DNA from: Prevotella sp.
GTDB lineage: Bacteria; Bacteroidota; Bacteroidia; Bacteroidales; Bacteroidaceae
NCBI GenBank assembly: GCA_024695815.1
Contig: JAILHK010000005.1
Span: 1-64,000, forward strand
Length of the DNA: 64,000 bases
Reading direction: 5' to 3'
The notes under the pieces were generated by a model that was not told the DNA's origin, searched no databases, and was given only the letters and a program-made list of their open reading frames with translations. How positions within the stretch are numbered: the stretch's first letter is position 1; each line of letters begins with the position of its first letter. Position numbers and translations under genes: made by a program. Shown piece after piece: positions 1 to 9,875 of the stretch.

Positions 1-72
1 GAGAACTACATCCATGTGAAGTGTAATGTGCTGGAAACTTTGAAGGAATATAATCAGAAACTTGGTATTTAA
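1..72 (+). CDS. mutA: Methylmalonyl-CoA mutase small subunit, C-terminal end (partial)
   Basis: Only the last 23 codons are present, in an open frame that runs in from the window edge and ends with TAA at 70-72. The peptide (starts ENYIHVKCN, ends QKLGI) is too short to recognise alone. The call rests on position: 19 bp separate it from the large subunit of methylmalonyl-CoA mutase, and the two subunits are normally co-transcribed with the small one first. The small subunit is the non-catalytic partner of the heterodimer. Inferred from context. Confidence 0.7.
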   Translation, partial: ENYIHVKCNVLETLKEYNQKLGI

Positions 73-91
73 AGAATAGGAGACTTGAATT

Positions 92-2257
92 ATGCGTAAA
101 CAGTTTAAAGATATTGATATCTATGCAGGCATCAAGGCTCAGGATGGTGCCAAGTGGATTAAAGATAATGGTATAGTAGAAAACTGGAAAACTCCAGAGC
201 ACATCGAGGTTCGCCCTGTTTATACAAAAGAGGACCTTGAGGGCATGGAGCACCTCGACTTTACGGCTGGTATCCCTCCATACCTGCGTGGCCCGTATTC
301 GATGATGTATCCCTTCCGTCCGTGGACTATCCGTCAGTATGCTGGATTCTCTACTGCTGAAGAGTCAAATGCCTTCTATCGTCGTAATCTGGCTTCTGGT
401 CAGAAGGGTCTTTCTGTAGCCTTCGACCTGCCTACACACCGTGGCTACGACCCCGATAACGCTCGTGTAGTGGGAGATGTGGGTAAGGCTGGTGTAAGTA
501 TCTGCAACGAGGAGAATATGAAGGTGCTTTTCTCTGGTATCCCCTTGAATAAGATGTCGGTGTCAATGACCATGAATGGTGCTGTGTTGCCAATCTTGGC
601 TTTCTACATCGTGGCCGGTTTGGAGCAAGGTGCTCAGCTCGAGGAGATGGCTGGAACTATCCAGAACGATATTCTGAAAGAGTTCATGGTGCGTAACACC
701 TATATCTACCCACCTGCATTCTCTATGAAGATTATTGCTGATATCTTCGAATATACTTCGCAGAAAATGCCTAAGTTCAACTCGATCTCTATTTCTGGAT
801 ATCACATGCAGGAGGCTGGTGCTACAGCCGATATCGAATTGGCATATACTTTGGCTGATGGTATGGACTATCTGCGCACGGGTGTGAATGCTGGTATCGA
901 TGTAGATGCTTTCGCTCCTCGTCTGAGTTTCTTCTGGGCTATTGGTATGAACCACTTTATGGAGATTGCTAAGATGCGTGCCGGTAGACTGCTGTGGGCT
1001 AAGATTGTGAAGAGCTTCGGTGCAAAGAATCCTAAGTCGTTGGCTCTGCGTACGCACTCGCAGACTTCTGGTTGGAGTCTTACTGAGCAGGATCCCTTCA
1101 ACAATGTGGGTCGTACTTGTATTGAGGCTATGGCTGCTGTGCTGGGTCATACGCAGTCTCTGCATACCAACGCTCTCGACGAGGCTATCGCTCTGCCTAC
1201 AGACTTCTCTGCTCGTATTGCTCGTAACACGCAAATCTATATACAGAATGAGACGAAGGTCTGCAAGCAAATAGACCCATGGGCTGGTTCTTACTATGTG
1301 GAGACGCTGACCAATGAGTTGGTTCACAAGGCCTGGGAGCACATTCAGGAGATTGAGAAGTTGGGTGGTATGGCAAAGGCCATTGAAACGGGGCTTCCTA
1401 AGATGCGTATCGAGGAGGCTGCAGCCCGTACTCAAGCTCGTATCGATAGTGGTGTGCAGACTATTGTCGGCACCAACAAGTATCGATTGGAGCACGAAGA
1501 TCCTATCGATATTCTTGAGGTTGATAACACCGCTGTACGTAAGCAGCAGGAGGAAAACCTGAAGGAGGTTCGCAGCAAGCGTGATGAGGCTGCTTGTCAG
1601 GCTGCACTTAAGGCTATCACAGAATGCGTGCGCGACTTTAATGAAGGTCGAAAGAGTGAGAACAATTTGCTTGACCTGGCTGTCAAAGCAGCTCAGTTGC
1701 GCTGTACACTGGGTGAGATTTCAGATGCTTGCGAGGAAATCGTAGGTCGTTATAAAGCTGTAATTAGAACAATTTCAGGCGTGTATAGTTCAGAATCAAA
1801 GAATGATAGCGACTTCGAGTTGGCTTGTAAGCTAACCGATGAGTTCGCTGAGAAAGAAGGTCGACGTCCGCGTATCTTCATTGCTAAGATGGGACAGGAC
1901 GGACATGACCGTGGTGCAAAGGTTGTGGCAACGGGGTATGCCGACTGTGGTTTCGATGTGGATATGGGCCCCTTGTTCCAGACACCAGCAGAGGCTGCCC
2001 GTGAAGCAGTCGAGAACGACGTACATGTAGTAGGAGCCTCTTCATTGGCTGCCGGCCACAAAACGTTGATACCTCAGCTTATTGAGGAATTGAAGAAGTT
2101 GGGACGTGAGGATATCATGGTTATCGCTGGTGGTGTGATTCCTGCTCAAGACTACGACTTCCTCTATAAGGCTGGCGTGGCTGCAATTTTCGGCCCAGGC
2201 ACTTCTGTAGCTAAGGCTGCTGTTGAGATGATGAAGATTCTGTTGGATAAGGATTGA
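92..2257 (+). CDS. mutB: Methylmalonyl-CoA mutase large subunit
   Basis: This cytosolic, adenosylcobalamin-dependent enzyme interconverts succinyl-CoA and (R)-methylmalonyl-CoA. In Bacteroidales it is the rearrangement step of succinate-to-propionate fermentation. The 721-residue protein has the expected length. The N-terminal two thirds is the substrate-binding barrel (for example the stretch around [14 protein letters not shown]). The C-terminal cobalamin domain carries the base-off signature DxHxxG as D603-G-H605-D-R-G608, followed by a GG-containing flavodoxin-like fold. The ATG lies 19 bp after the preceding stop, consistent with an operon. A bidirectional hairpin terminator follows at 2279-2317. 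Identification is secure. Confidence 0.97.
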   Translation: MRKQFKDIDIYAGIKAQDGAKWIKDNGIVENWKTPEHIEVRPVYTKEDLEGMEHLDFTAGIPPYLRGPYSMMYPFRPWTIRQYAGFSTAEESNAFYRRNLASGQKGLSVAFDLPTHRGYDPDNARVVGDVGKAGVSICNEENMKVLFSGIPLNKMSVSMTMNGAVLPILAFYIVAGLEQGAQLEEMAGTIQNDILKEFMVRNTYIYPPAFSMKIIADIFEYTSQKMPKFNSISISGYHMQEAGATADIELAYTLADGMDYLRTGVNAGIDVDAFAPRLSFFWAIGMNHFMEIAKMRAGRLLWAKIVKSFGAKNPKSLALRTHSQTSGWSLTEQDPFNNVGRTCIEAMAAVLGHTQSLHTNALDEAIALPTDFSARIARNTQIYIQNETKVCKQIDPWAGSYYVETLTNELVHKAWEHIQEIEKLGGMAKAIETGLPKMRIEEAAARTQARIDSGVQTIVGTNKYRLEHEDPIDILEVDNTAVRKQQEENLKEVRSKRDEAACQAALKAITECVRDFNEGRKSENNLLDLAVKAAQLRCTLGEISDACEEIVGRYKAVIRTISGVYSSESKNDSDFELACKLTDEFAEKEGRRPRIFIAKMGQDGHDRGAKVVATGYADCGFDVDMGPLFQTPAEAAREAVENDVHVVGASSLAAGHKTLIPQLIEELKKLGREDIMVIAGGVIPAQDYDFLYKAGVAAIFGPGTSVAKAAVEMMKILLDKD

Positions 2258-2278
2258 TTTGTCAAAAGCAATATACAT

Positions 2279-2317
2279 AAAAAGAGGAGCTATCCGATGT
2301 GGATGGCTCCTCTTTTT
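2279..2317. terminator. Bidirectional hairpin terminator between mutB and the MFS gene
   Basis: A 12-bp perfect stem (AAAAAGAGGAGC at 2279-2290, its complement at 2306-2317) encloses a 15-nt loop. The A-run on one side and T-run on the other let it act in both directions. It sits between the convergent mutB (+) and transporter (-) genes. Confidence 0.85.
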
Positions 2318-2335
2318 ATGTATGTGTTGTTGAAA

Positions 2336-3961
2336 TTACGCTTCCTTAATGTTGGGCTCTTCAAGTCCAAGTCCTTTCTTCTTGTCAACAGCCTTCAGAA
2401 CAAGACCGAGTAACAATGCTGCTACACCTAAACCTGCGAACATAACCAAAGGTATGGTGTGATCAAGTTCTGTAGGTGCTGTACCTGCTGGGTTTGTAGC
2501 ATCAAGCATCTTTCCATAGAGCATGGGGAAAAGCCACAAACCAATATTCTGAATCCAGAATATCAGTGCATATGCAGAACCGATGATCTTTGCGTCAACA
2601 AGTTTTGGAACGCTGGGCCACAGTGAAGCAGGAACCAATGAGAATGATGAACCCAGAACCAAAATAGTGATGTAGGCAATAACGACACCGCCAACAGTGC
2701 TATCCTTAAACATGGGCAAAACGAATGCGAAGGTCAGATGACAGCCGATGAGCAGCAGTGAACCAAGTACAAGCATTGAAGCTGCCTTACCCTTATGGTC
2801 TACATACTTACCAAGAATTGGGGTGATGAGCACTGCCAATAATGGGAATACAGCAAAGATTGAACCTGCAGACTGGCTTCTGTAACCCATATAGCAGTAG
2901 ACGATTAGGGCTACGACAGAGGCTCCTAATAAACCATATTTATAGGTGTTACGCTTCATGAAGTTGCTTGCGAAACCTGTTGCAGCTACAAACAATGAGA
3001 TAACATACTGAACAATGGTCATTGAAGAACTAGCCCAGAATGAATCGGGAGCAGGTGCTTCCAATGTCAGGTTACACTGTAACATGTTGGTTGCATACTT
3101 CTGGAAGGGGAAAATAGCGCTATAGTAAAGAACGCAGAGCAGAGCGACGAGCCAGAAACCGCTTGAAGTGAGAATCTGTCCGAGGTCGCTAATCTTAAAT
3201 GGATCGTCCTTTTCCTCAGCTTCACCTGTCTGTGCGTCCAGCTTCATGTCCATCACGAAGTACACGATGGTCATGATCAGTGCAATACACATCAGTACTA
3301 CACCGAAAGCTACAGAACGACTTACGCTGATTTCACCACCCAGATGTGCAAAGTAGGGCGAGAAAATCATACAGGTTGCTACGCCTAGACGAGCCAAAGC
3401 CATCTCTGAGCCCATAGCCATAGCCATCTCACGGCCCTTGAACCACTTCACAATACCACGGCTAACGGTGATACCTGCCATCTCGCAGCCACAGCCGAAA
3501 ATCATGAAACCGCAGGCTGCAAATTTGGCAGAGGCGGGCATACCCTGATAAAAGGGACTGACTCCAAGCTCATCGAACAAGGGTATGTAGTTGAGGTTGT
3601 TGTTAAACCAATTTTCCAGTCCGCTACCAATGAAATTCTCGCTGATGGCATACCACTTGATGAAAGCTCCAACCAACATGACGGCGGCACTGAGGACTGC
3701 GGTAAAACGAACGCCCATCTTGTCGAGGATGATACCTGCGAAGATGAGGAAGAAGGCGAAGACGTTAAGGAATACCTCAGAGCCTTGCATCGTACCGAAG
3801 GCAGTAGAGTCCCAACCACGGGTCTCCTGCATCAGGTCCTTGATGGGCGAGAGGATATCCATGAAGATGTAGCTGCAGAACATGGCCATCGCCAGCAGCA
3901 GCAAAGCGGTCCAACGCATGGCAGCGCTGTCGCGTAGAGTTTTTTGAATTGTTTGTGACAT
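2336..3961 (-). CDS. Major facilitator superfamily transporter, MFSD1-like
   Basis: An inner-membrane carrier of about 541 residues with roughly 12 hydrophobic segments. The open frame extends to 3988, but I prefer the ATG at 3961 (MSQTIQKT), because the longer version would overlap the upstream peptidase gene and adds only MVEKINHKH. The signature WFKGREMAMAMGSEMALARLG resembles the WFKGKE...SMARIG region of animal MFSD1, a lysosomal dipeptide carrier; this comparison is from memory. The gene follows an S9 peptidase by 11 bp, so uptake of di- or tripeptides released by that enzyme is a reasonable inference. Sugar-phosphate or organic-acid transport is not excluded. Confidence 0.8.
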   Translation of the reverse strand: MSQTIQKTLRDSAAMRWTALLLLAMAMFCSYIFMDILSPIKDLMQETRGWDSTAFGTMQGSEVFLNVFAFFLIFAGIILDKMGVRFTAVLSAAVMLVGAFIKWYAISENFIGSGLENWFNNNLNYIPLFDELGVSPFYQGMPASAKFAACGFMIFGCGCEMAGITVSRGIVKWFKGREMAMAMGSEMALARLGVATCMIFSPYFAHLGGEISVSRSVAFGVVLMCIALIMTIVYFVMDMKLDAQTGEAEEKDDPFKISDLGQILTSSGFWLVALLCVLYYSAIFPFQKYATNMLQCNLTLEAPAPDSFWASSSMTIVQYVISLFVAATGFASNFMKRNTYKYGLLGASVVALIVYCYMGYRSQSAGSIFAVFPLLAVLITPILGKYVDHKGKAASMLVLGSLLLIGCHLTFAFVLPMFKDSTVGGVVIAYITILVLGSSFSLVPASLWPSVPKLVDAKIIGSAYALIFWIQNIGLWLFPMLYGKMLDATNPAGTAPTELDHTIPLVMFAGLGVAALLLGLVLKAVDKKKGLGLEEPNIKEA

Positions 3962-3972
3962 ATGTTTATGAT

Positions 3973-6210
3973 TTATTTTTTCAACCATTTATCCAACCAC
4001 TCGAAGTAGGTGCGCTGCCACAGAATGCCATTCTGTGGTTTCAGTACCCAATGGTTTTCATCGGGGAATATCAGCAGTTCGGCTTCGATACCACGCATGC
4101 GTGCAGCATTGAAAGCACTCATACCCTGTGTGGCGTTGATGCGATAGTCTTTCTCACCATGAATGACGAGAATAGGCGTATCCCACTTGTCTACGAAACG
4201 ATGGGGAGAGTTCTCGTATGTTTTCTTAGCACGAGCCGTCTGGTCTTTGTTCCAATAAGCATCATCGTACTCCCAGTTTGAGAACCAATTCTCTTCGGTC
4301 TCAGTGTACATTGCCTCGAGGTTGAATGCTCCATCGTGTGCAATGAAACACTTGAAGCGTTTGTCGTGATGGCCAGCCAGATAGTAAACAGAGAAACCAC
4401 CAAACGAAGCACCTACAGCACCCAGACGGTCGCGATCAACATACGACAGACTGTCGCAAGCAAAATCGATAGCCGACAGATAGTCGTTCATGCACTGGCC
4501 TGTCCAGTCGCCACTAATCTCTTCGAGCCATTCCTGTCCGAAGCCAGGCAGACCGCGACGATTAGGAGCAACGACAACATATCCCTGAGAGGCCATGATA
4601 AAGAAGTTCCAGCGATAGCTCCAGAACTGAGATACGGGACTCTGGGGGCCGCCTTCGCAGAAGAGCAGGGTGGGGTACTTCTTGTTTTTGTCGAAATGAG
4701 GAGGCAGGATAACCCATGTGAGCATCTCCTTACCATCGGTAGTCTTCACCCAGTATTGTTCTACAGAAGGCTTACCTAACTGGTCAAGGATTTCCTTGTT
4801 GACCTCGGTAATCTGAGCAATCTTTGTGTCGCTGATGCTATCGCCAGGGTTAACAACATAGAGGTCGGCGGGCTCTAAATAAGAATGACGTTCTGCCAGA
4901 ATCTGCTTGTCGTTCAGCATCTGCAACGAACCAAAGTCGGCCCAGTCTTTGCTCAGCTGAGAAACCTCACCCTGAACGTTGGTGCGATAGAGATTCTCGG
5001 TGGCGTGCCATACACCAATATAATATAATGTACGCGAATCGGGAGCCCAGCAGAAATCGTCTACACTTGAATCGAACGACTCTGTGACGTAGGTCTTAGC
5101 ATCGGCATGACGGTTTTTTGTAATTATGCTGAGGTCGCATACGCAAAGACGGTTGCGATCGCTCTCATAGCCATCGCGCTTCATTGAAAGCCATGCAACA
5201 TAACGTCCGTCGGGCGAGAACTTGGGATTGATGTCGTAACCCACGTTTCTGTCTTTCAAGCCAGCATGCTGGTTGATATATTGGTTCTTCAGTGACTTAG
5301 TGGGATTGCAGATGCCGTCGGGTGAGTCAACAGTTCCTCCATCGGGTATCACGCCAAACTCACCTCCTTTACAGAGGTTGATGGTCTTTTCGTGATTGCC
5401 ACTTTCTACATCATAGAGGAAGATGTCGCTATCGGTAGATATGCTGTAGTCGATGCCTGTCTTTGTGCGACAAGTGAAAGCGATGAACTTGGAGTCGGGG
5501 CTCCAAGCCAACTGTTCCATACCGCCGAAAGGTTCCATAGGACACTCGTAGGGTTCGCCTTCGAGGATATCCTTACCTTCGTTGGTAATTGTGAGGTTGT
5601 CGTCTACGTTGAAAACAAAGGGATGCTGAATGCTTTCTACATAGTGATCCCAATGACGATACATCAGGTCGGTCACCACGCGACCTGTGGTTTTGGGCAG
5701 GTCGGCAGGCTTCTCTTTGATAATCTCGTTGAAAGGAATGCTTTGTAACACGATGACCTTTTTCTGGTCGGGCGAGAACATGAAGCCCTCTGCCTTTCCT
5801 TCTGTGTTAGAGAGTTGCTTGCGGCCAGAACCTTTGAGGTCCATTTTCCACACCTCGCCACCTTTCAGAAAAGCGATGGTCTCGTTGTTGAGCCACTGAG
5901 CGTCTGTCTCATTGTCAGCATCTTCTGTGAGCTGCTTTTGTTCAGAGCCGTCGGCATTCATCATCCAAAGAACTTGATGACTCTTGTTCTCTTCTACACT
6001 ATAATAACCCATCTGGAATACGATATGTTTACCATCGGGCGAAGCCTGATAGCTACCAATTCGACTCATGGCCCAGAGTGCTTCTGGGGTCATTTGGTCG
6101 TTTTCCAACTGGATTGTCTGCTTTTGGATGTTCACTTGGTCGTTGTCTTTCTGTGTGCCACAAGCTGTCAGCATCATGACTGCTGCGGCTGTTGTTAGTA
6201 TATGCTTCAT
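3973..6210 (-). CDS. S9 family serine peptidase (prolyl oligopeptidase/DPP type), lipoprotein
   Basis: Predicted exported exopeptidase of 745 residues. The N-terminus is a lipoprotein signal with lipobox LTAC, so the protein should be anchored in the envelope facing the periplasm or surface. Residues of about 30-480 form a beta-propeller with WD40-like/PD40 repeats (PDGKH, PDQKK, PDSKF, PDGRY, PDSRT). The C-terminal alpha/beta hydrolase domain holds the triad: Ser602 in GASFGG, Asp688 in GEKDYRI and His720 in DENHW. The family cleaves dipeptides or acylated residues from short peptides. It lies 35 bp after the DUF1846 gene and 11 bp before the transporter, probably as one transcript. Confidence 0.93.
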   Translation of the reverse strand: MKHILTTAAAVMMLTACGTQKDNDQVNIQKQTIQLENDQMTPEALWAMSRIGSYQASPDGKHIVFQMGYYSVEENKSHQVLWMMNADGSEQKQLTEDADNETDAQWLNNETIAFLKGGEVWKMDLKGSGRKQLSNTEGKAEGFMFSPDQKKVIVLQSIPFNEIIKEKPADLPKTTGRVVTDLMYRHWDHYVESIQHPFVFNVDDNLTITNEGKDILEGEPYECPMEPFGGMEQLAWSPDSKFIAFTCRTKTGIDYSISTDSDIFLYDVESGNHEKTINLCKGGEFGVIPDGGTVDSPDGICNPTKSLKNQYINQHAGLKDRNVGYDINPKFSPDGRYVAWLSMKRDGYESDRNRLCVCDLSIITKNRHADAKTYVTESFDSSVDDFCWAPDSRTLYYIGVWHATENLYRTNVQGEVSQLSKDWADFGSLQMLNDKQILAERHSYLEPADLYVVNPGDSISDTKIAQITEVNKEILDQLGKPSVEQYWVKTTDGKEMLTWVILPPHFDKNKKYPTLLFCEGGPQSPVSQFWSYRWNFFIMASQGYVVVAPNRRGLPGFGQEWLEEISGDWTGQCMNDYLSAIDFACDSLSYVDRDRLGAVGASFGGFSVYYLAGHHDKRFKCFIAHDGAFNLEAMYTETEENWFSNWEYDDAYWNKDQTARAKKTYENSPHRFVDKWDTPILVIHGEKDYRINATQGMSAFNAARMRGIEAELLIFPDENHWVLKPQNGILWQRTYFEWLDKWLKK

Positions 6211-6245
6211 ACTATGTCAGATTTGGTCGTATGATGTTGACTGTT

Positions 6246-7709
6246 TTATTTCTTTCTAACAGGATCGCAGGTGAGGCCACATCCGAGCTTCTTGAATATC
6301 TTACGGTCAACCTCGCTGAGCATTACGGTGCTGTGAACTTGACAACCACGTAGTTGTGGCAATTGCTCAAGTGCCTTGCGGCAGTTCTCGTCGTCGGGTG
6401 ACAATACGGAGAGTGCTACAAGAACCTCGTCAGTATGCAGACGTGGGTTCTTGCCTCCAAGATATTCAATCTTAGTCTTCTGAACAGGCTCGATGAGACT
6501 TTGAGGAATCAGTTTGACATCGTGTCCGATGCCAGCCAGATGTTTCATGGCGTTCAGCAAAAGTGCAGCGCTACATCCCAGAAGAGGACTTGACTTTGCC
6601 GTAATGATGGTTCCATCTTCTAGTTCCATAGCTGCGGCAGTCTGCTCTGTCAACTCTTGCTTGGCAGCGGCAGCGACAGTTACGCGACGATATGCTGTGG
6701 TAATCTTAGCCTGGTTGAACAACATAAGAATCTTGTTCACCTCGCGTTCGTTGTCAATGCCATCGGCCATCTTGTTGGTGGCATCGTAGTAGCGACGAAT
6801 GATTTCGTCACGACTGGCCTGACAACAAACCTCGTCATCGCTAATGCAGAAGCCAACCATGTTGACGCCCATATCGGTAGGTGACTTATAGGGGTTCTCG
6901 CCATAGATGCCTTCAAACAAAGCATTCAGCACTGGGAATATTTCGATGTCGCGATTATAGTTGATGGCAATCTTGTCGTAGGCATCCAAGTGGAATGGGT
7001 CAATCATGTTAACATCGTTCAGGTCGGCAGTAGCAGCCTCGTATGCGATGTTGACTGGGTGTTTCAAGGGCAGATTCCAAACGGGGAATGTCTCGAACTT
7101 AGCATAACCAGCTTGTACGCCGCGCTTGTTCTCGTTGTAGAGTTGCGAGAGGCATACTGCCATTTTGCCACTTCCAGGACCTGGTGCTGTGACGATGACC
7201 AGTTCGCGAGAGGTTTCAACATAGTCGTTCTTGCCAAAACCTTCATCGCTGGCAATCAGTTCCACGTTGTGGGGGTAGCCGTCGATAAGATAGTGCACGT
7301 ACGACTTGATGCCCATTCGTTCCAGTCGATGGCGGAACTGGTCGGCAGCTTTCTGACCATTGTAGTGTGTAATGACGACAGAGCCTACCATGAAGTCGCG
7401 ATTCATAAACTCTTCGCGAAGACGGAGCACATCCTCATCGTAGGTGATACCGAGGTCGGCTCGTACCTTGTTCTTCTCAATGTCTTCTGCGCTGACCACA
7501 ATGACAATTTCCAGTTGGTCGCGTAGTTGAGCAAACATACGCAGTTTTGAATCGGGCTTGAAACCAGGCAATACGCGAGAAGCGTGGTGGTCGTCAAACA
7601 GCTTGCCACCTAACTCCAGGTATAGTTTTCCGTTAAACTTTGCTATTCGCTCCCGAATATGCTCTGATTGTATCTTCAGATACTTCTCATTGTCAAATCC
7701 AATCTTCAT
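6246..7709 (-). CDS. DUF1846 family protein (UPF0371)
   Basis: A 487-residue cytosolic protein without signal or membrane segments. I recognise the family from its N-terminus (IGFDNEKYLKIQSEHI, then LYLELGGKLFDDHHASRVLPGF) and its usual length of about 490-500. Members have known crystal structures but no settled biochemical role. A glycine-rich segment (TAPGPGSGKMAVCLSQLY) resembles a nucleotide-binding loop. It sits between yidC and an S9 peptidase on the same strand with short gaps (25 and 35 bp), so it is probably co-transcribed; the neighbours do not reveal a function. Confidence 0.9.
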   Translation of the reverse strand: MKIGFDNEKYLKIQSEHIRERIAKFNGKLYLELGGKLFDDHHASRVLPGFKPDSKLRMFAQLRDQLEIVIVVSAEDIEKNKVRADLGITYDEDVLRLREEFMNRDFMVGSVVITHYNGQKAADQFRHRLERMGIKSYVHYLIDGYPHNVELIASDEGFGKNDYVETSRELVIVTAPGPGSGKMAVCLSQLYNENKRGVQAGYAKFETFPVWNLPLKHPVNIAYEAATADLNDVNMIDPFHLDAYDKIAINYNRDIEIFPVLNALFEGIYGENPYKSPTDMGVNMVGFCISDDEVCCQASRDEIIRRYYDATNKMADGIDNEREVNKILMLFNQAKITTAYRRVTVAAAAKQELTEQTAAAMELEDGTIITAKSSPLLGCSAALLLNAMKHLAGIGHDVKLIPQSLIEPVQKTKIEYLGGKNPRLHTDEVLVALSVLSPDDENCRKALEQLPQLRGCQVHSTVMLSEVDRKIFKKLGCGLTCDPVRKK

Positions 7710-7734
7710 TTTTTTTTGTGAATGTGTTTATGGT

Positions 7735-9615
7735 TTATTTCTTATATCCGTTCTGACGTTGACGCTGCAATTCCTCGGCCTGTTTCTGCATGGCTTCCAG
7801 ACGGGCTGCAAGTCCGCTTTGCTTCTTAGGATTGTTCTTGTTCTCCTTATAGCGTGCTTCAAGGATGGCCAGCAGTTTGGCATCGTCTGTTGTCTTACGC
7901 AGTGTCCACATGATGGCTGCTGAGAAGAACAGAGAAATGAAATAGTAGAAGTTAAGACCTGCAGAGTAGTCGTTGAACATGAAGAAGAACATGAGTGGCA
8001 TGAGGTACATCATCCATTGCATCATCTTCATCTGTTCTGCCTGCTGTCCAACCATCTGGTCGCGTTGTTGACGCATGGTCATATAGCTATAGAGGATGTT
8101 TGATACACAGAAAAGGATACATGTCAGCGAGAGATGATCGCCAATGCCCCATATGTGGGTTCCCCATTCGATGATGGGGTCGTAGGTTGACAGGTCGTCA
8201 ATCCACAGGAATGACTCACGACGCAATTGGATGGCATTAGGTACGAAATTGAACATCGCAATCCAAATAGGCATCTGAATGAGCATGGGCAGACAACCTC
8301 CAAGAGGCGAAACGCCATATTGTGCGTAGAGTTGCATCATGGCCTGCTGTTTCTGCATCTGGTCTTCTGGCTTGTTGTATTGCTTTGTCGCTTCGTCGAG
8401 TTTGGGCTTCAGCACGCGCATCTTTGCGCTAGACAGATAGCTCTTCTTTACCATTGGGAAGGTGATGGCCTTCAGCAAAAGGGTGATGAGGATGAGCACA
8501 ATACCCATGTTGAATCCAAACTGGGTGAGAAAGTCGAATACGTAGAGCGTAAACCAACGGTTGATGATACGGAAGAGAGGCCATCCCAGATATACAAGTT
8601 GCTCGAGGTCAAGGTCTTTGTCGAATGTACTTTGCTCCTCAACACTCTGAATCAGACGGAAGTCGTTGGGACCGATATACATCTCGAACTCAGAGGCCTC
8701 CTTTCCCGTGGGGTCGAACTTTGTCTTCAGTTCTGCCTGATAATGTTTCAGAAATCCTGTACCTTTTTCCTGAGGTGTGCTCACCAGGTGAGCGCCTTTC
8801 TGGAAATCGTCTTTCGCAATGAGAACAGCAGAGAAGAATTGGTTCTTGTAGGCAATCCAATCAAGTGCATTCTCTGTTGTTTCTTCGTCTTCCGATGTCT
8901 CGCTCAGGTAATCAGTATCACCTTCAGTCTCCTTGTAAGTGAGAGTCGAGTAGCGATTCTCGAACATAAATCCTGCCTCTTGCTGGCGGCATGAGTCCTG
9001 CCACTGAATGGTCATGTCCTTAAGCGTAGAACTGAAGTGTTTGCTCATGTTTTGTGCTTGTACAGACATGTGGAGTAGGTAGTCGGGCCCCAACTCGTAG
9101 TTGATTTGCAATTGTCCGCCATCGTTTGTCTCGGCAGTCATCACCAGTTTCTGGTCACTTTCCTTATGAGCCGTGAAATACAGATCCTGTGTGATGATGT
9201 TGTCTTCTTTACCGTCGATAACGAAGTTCATCTGCTGACCTTCGCTGGTGAAGAGTGTTACGTCGGGGTTGTTGTCACGATCTTCGAAGTTCAGGATTTT
9301 GGCACTTGCCAGGGCACCTCCCTTGGTGTTGAAGCTCAGCTCCACCTTGTCGTTGCTGAGTGTCACAACTTCATTTTTGCCATTCATGGCACTATAGAAC
9401 AGGGCAGCACTATCGACGAAAGTCTCGCCGGCTTCTGTTTGTGCAGCTTTTAGTGCTTCTTCTTTTTGTTGTTCTGCATTTGCCTGTATTTGTGCAATGC
9501 TGTCCTGCTGTCTCTGATAGGCATCAATCTCTTCTTGAGTGGGTTGCGACCACCAGTTAAACAAGACTAATAAAACCGCAATAAGGGCAAATCCCGTAAG
9601 AGTGTTTTTGTTCAT
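7735..9615 (-). CDS. yidC: Membrane protein insertase YidC
   Basis: Inserts and folds inner-membrane proteins, alone or with SecYEG. The 626-residue protein has the Gram-negative layout: an N-terminal transmembrane anchor (residues about 6-23, GFALIAVLLVLFNWW), a large periplasmic beta domain to about residue 350, then the conserved Oxa1/Alb3 core of five membrane segments with QMPIWIAMFNF and a basic C-terminal tail (RLEAMQKQAEEL...NGYKK). A -7-like box TAAATTTG is visible upstream on the minus strand at 9658-9665, though I see no good -33 box. It probably heads the transcript through the MFS gene. Confidence 0.97.
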   Translation of the reverse strand: MNKNTLTGFALIAVLLVLFNWWSQPTQEEIDAYQRQQDSIAQIQANAEQQKEEALKAAQTEAGETFVDSAALFYSAMNGKNEVVTLSNDKVELSFNTKGGALASAKILNFEDRDNNPDVTLFTSEGQQMNFVIDGKEDNIITQDLYFTAHKESDQKLVMTAETNDGGQLQINYELGPDYLLHMSVQAQNMSKHFSSTLKDMTIQWQDSCRQQEAGFMFENRYSTLTYKETEGDTDYLSETSEDEETTENALDWIAYKNQFFSAVLIAKDDFQKGAHLVSTPQEKGTGFLKHYQAELKTKFDPTGKEASEFEMYIGPNDFRLIQSVEEQSTFDKDLDLEQLVYLGWPLFRIINRWFTLYVFDFLTQFGFNMGIVLILITLLLKAITFPMVKKSYLSSAKMRVLKPKLDEATKQYNKPEDQMQKQQAMMQLYAQYGVSPLGGCLPMLIQMPIWIAMFNFVPNAIQLRRESFLWIDDLSTYDPIIEWGTHIWGIGDHLSLTCILFCVSNILYSYMTMRQQRDQMVGQQAEQMKMMQWMMYLMPLMFFFMFNDYSAGLNFYYFISLFFSAAIMWTLRKTTDDAKLLAILEARYKENKNNPKKQSGLAARLEAMQKQAEELQRQRQNGYKK

Positions 9616-9657
9616 TTTTATTTGATATAATGTGATTACTTCCTATAAAACAAGGTG

Positions 9658-9665
9658 CAAATTTA
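9658..9665 (-). promoter_or_regulatory. Candidate -7 box of the yidC promoter
   Basis: The minus strand reads TAAATTTG, matching the Bacteroidetes -7 consensus TAnnTTTG, 43 bp before the yidC start. No TTG is seen at the expected -33 distance. Confidence 0.5.
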
Positions 9666-9728
9666 CAACTTTTTTTTGATAACTAATATCTAATCATTTA
9701 CTTTTTTGGAGATTATAACATATTAAAT

Positions 9729-9836
9729 GCGGAGCATGTTATTGGGGTATAACATCTCCGCATCTGTCTGACCATTTGCAAAGTGCCACTTTAGTCATGG
9801 AAAAGTAATCGTTTTCCGATGCTAAAGTGGCACTTT
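9729..9836. repeat. Two consecutive palindromes between yidC and htpG
   Basis: The 260-bp gap between yidC and htpG holds two dyads. At 9729-9761, GCGGAG(c)ATGTTAT pairs with ATAACATCTCCGC around a short loop, with one bulged base. At 9780-9836 a perfect 15-bp inverted repeat (AAAGTGCCACTTTAG and its complement) encloses a second small dyad GGAAAA/TTTTCC. Each 15-bp arm is itself a near-palindrome (AAAGTG-C-CACTTT). The pair could terminate htpG or be a palindromic repeat element; no classical T-run follows on the minus strand. Confidence 0.7.
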
Positions 9837-9875
9837 TGTGATGCAATAGCTATGCTTTTACAAATAAATACTTGA

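Noticed and set aside
563..1495. 310-codon open frame antisense to mutB
   Set aside because: It mirrors the mutB frame, has no family-like sequence, and mutB is a certain gene on the other strand.
8227..8994. 255-codon open frame antisense to yidC
   Set aside because: Shadow of a certain gene; sequence is Cys/His/Leu-rich without any motif.
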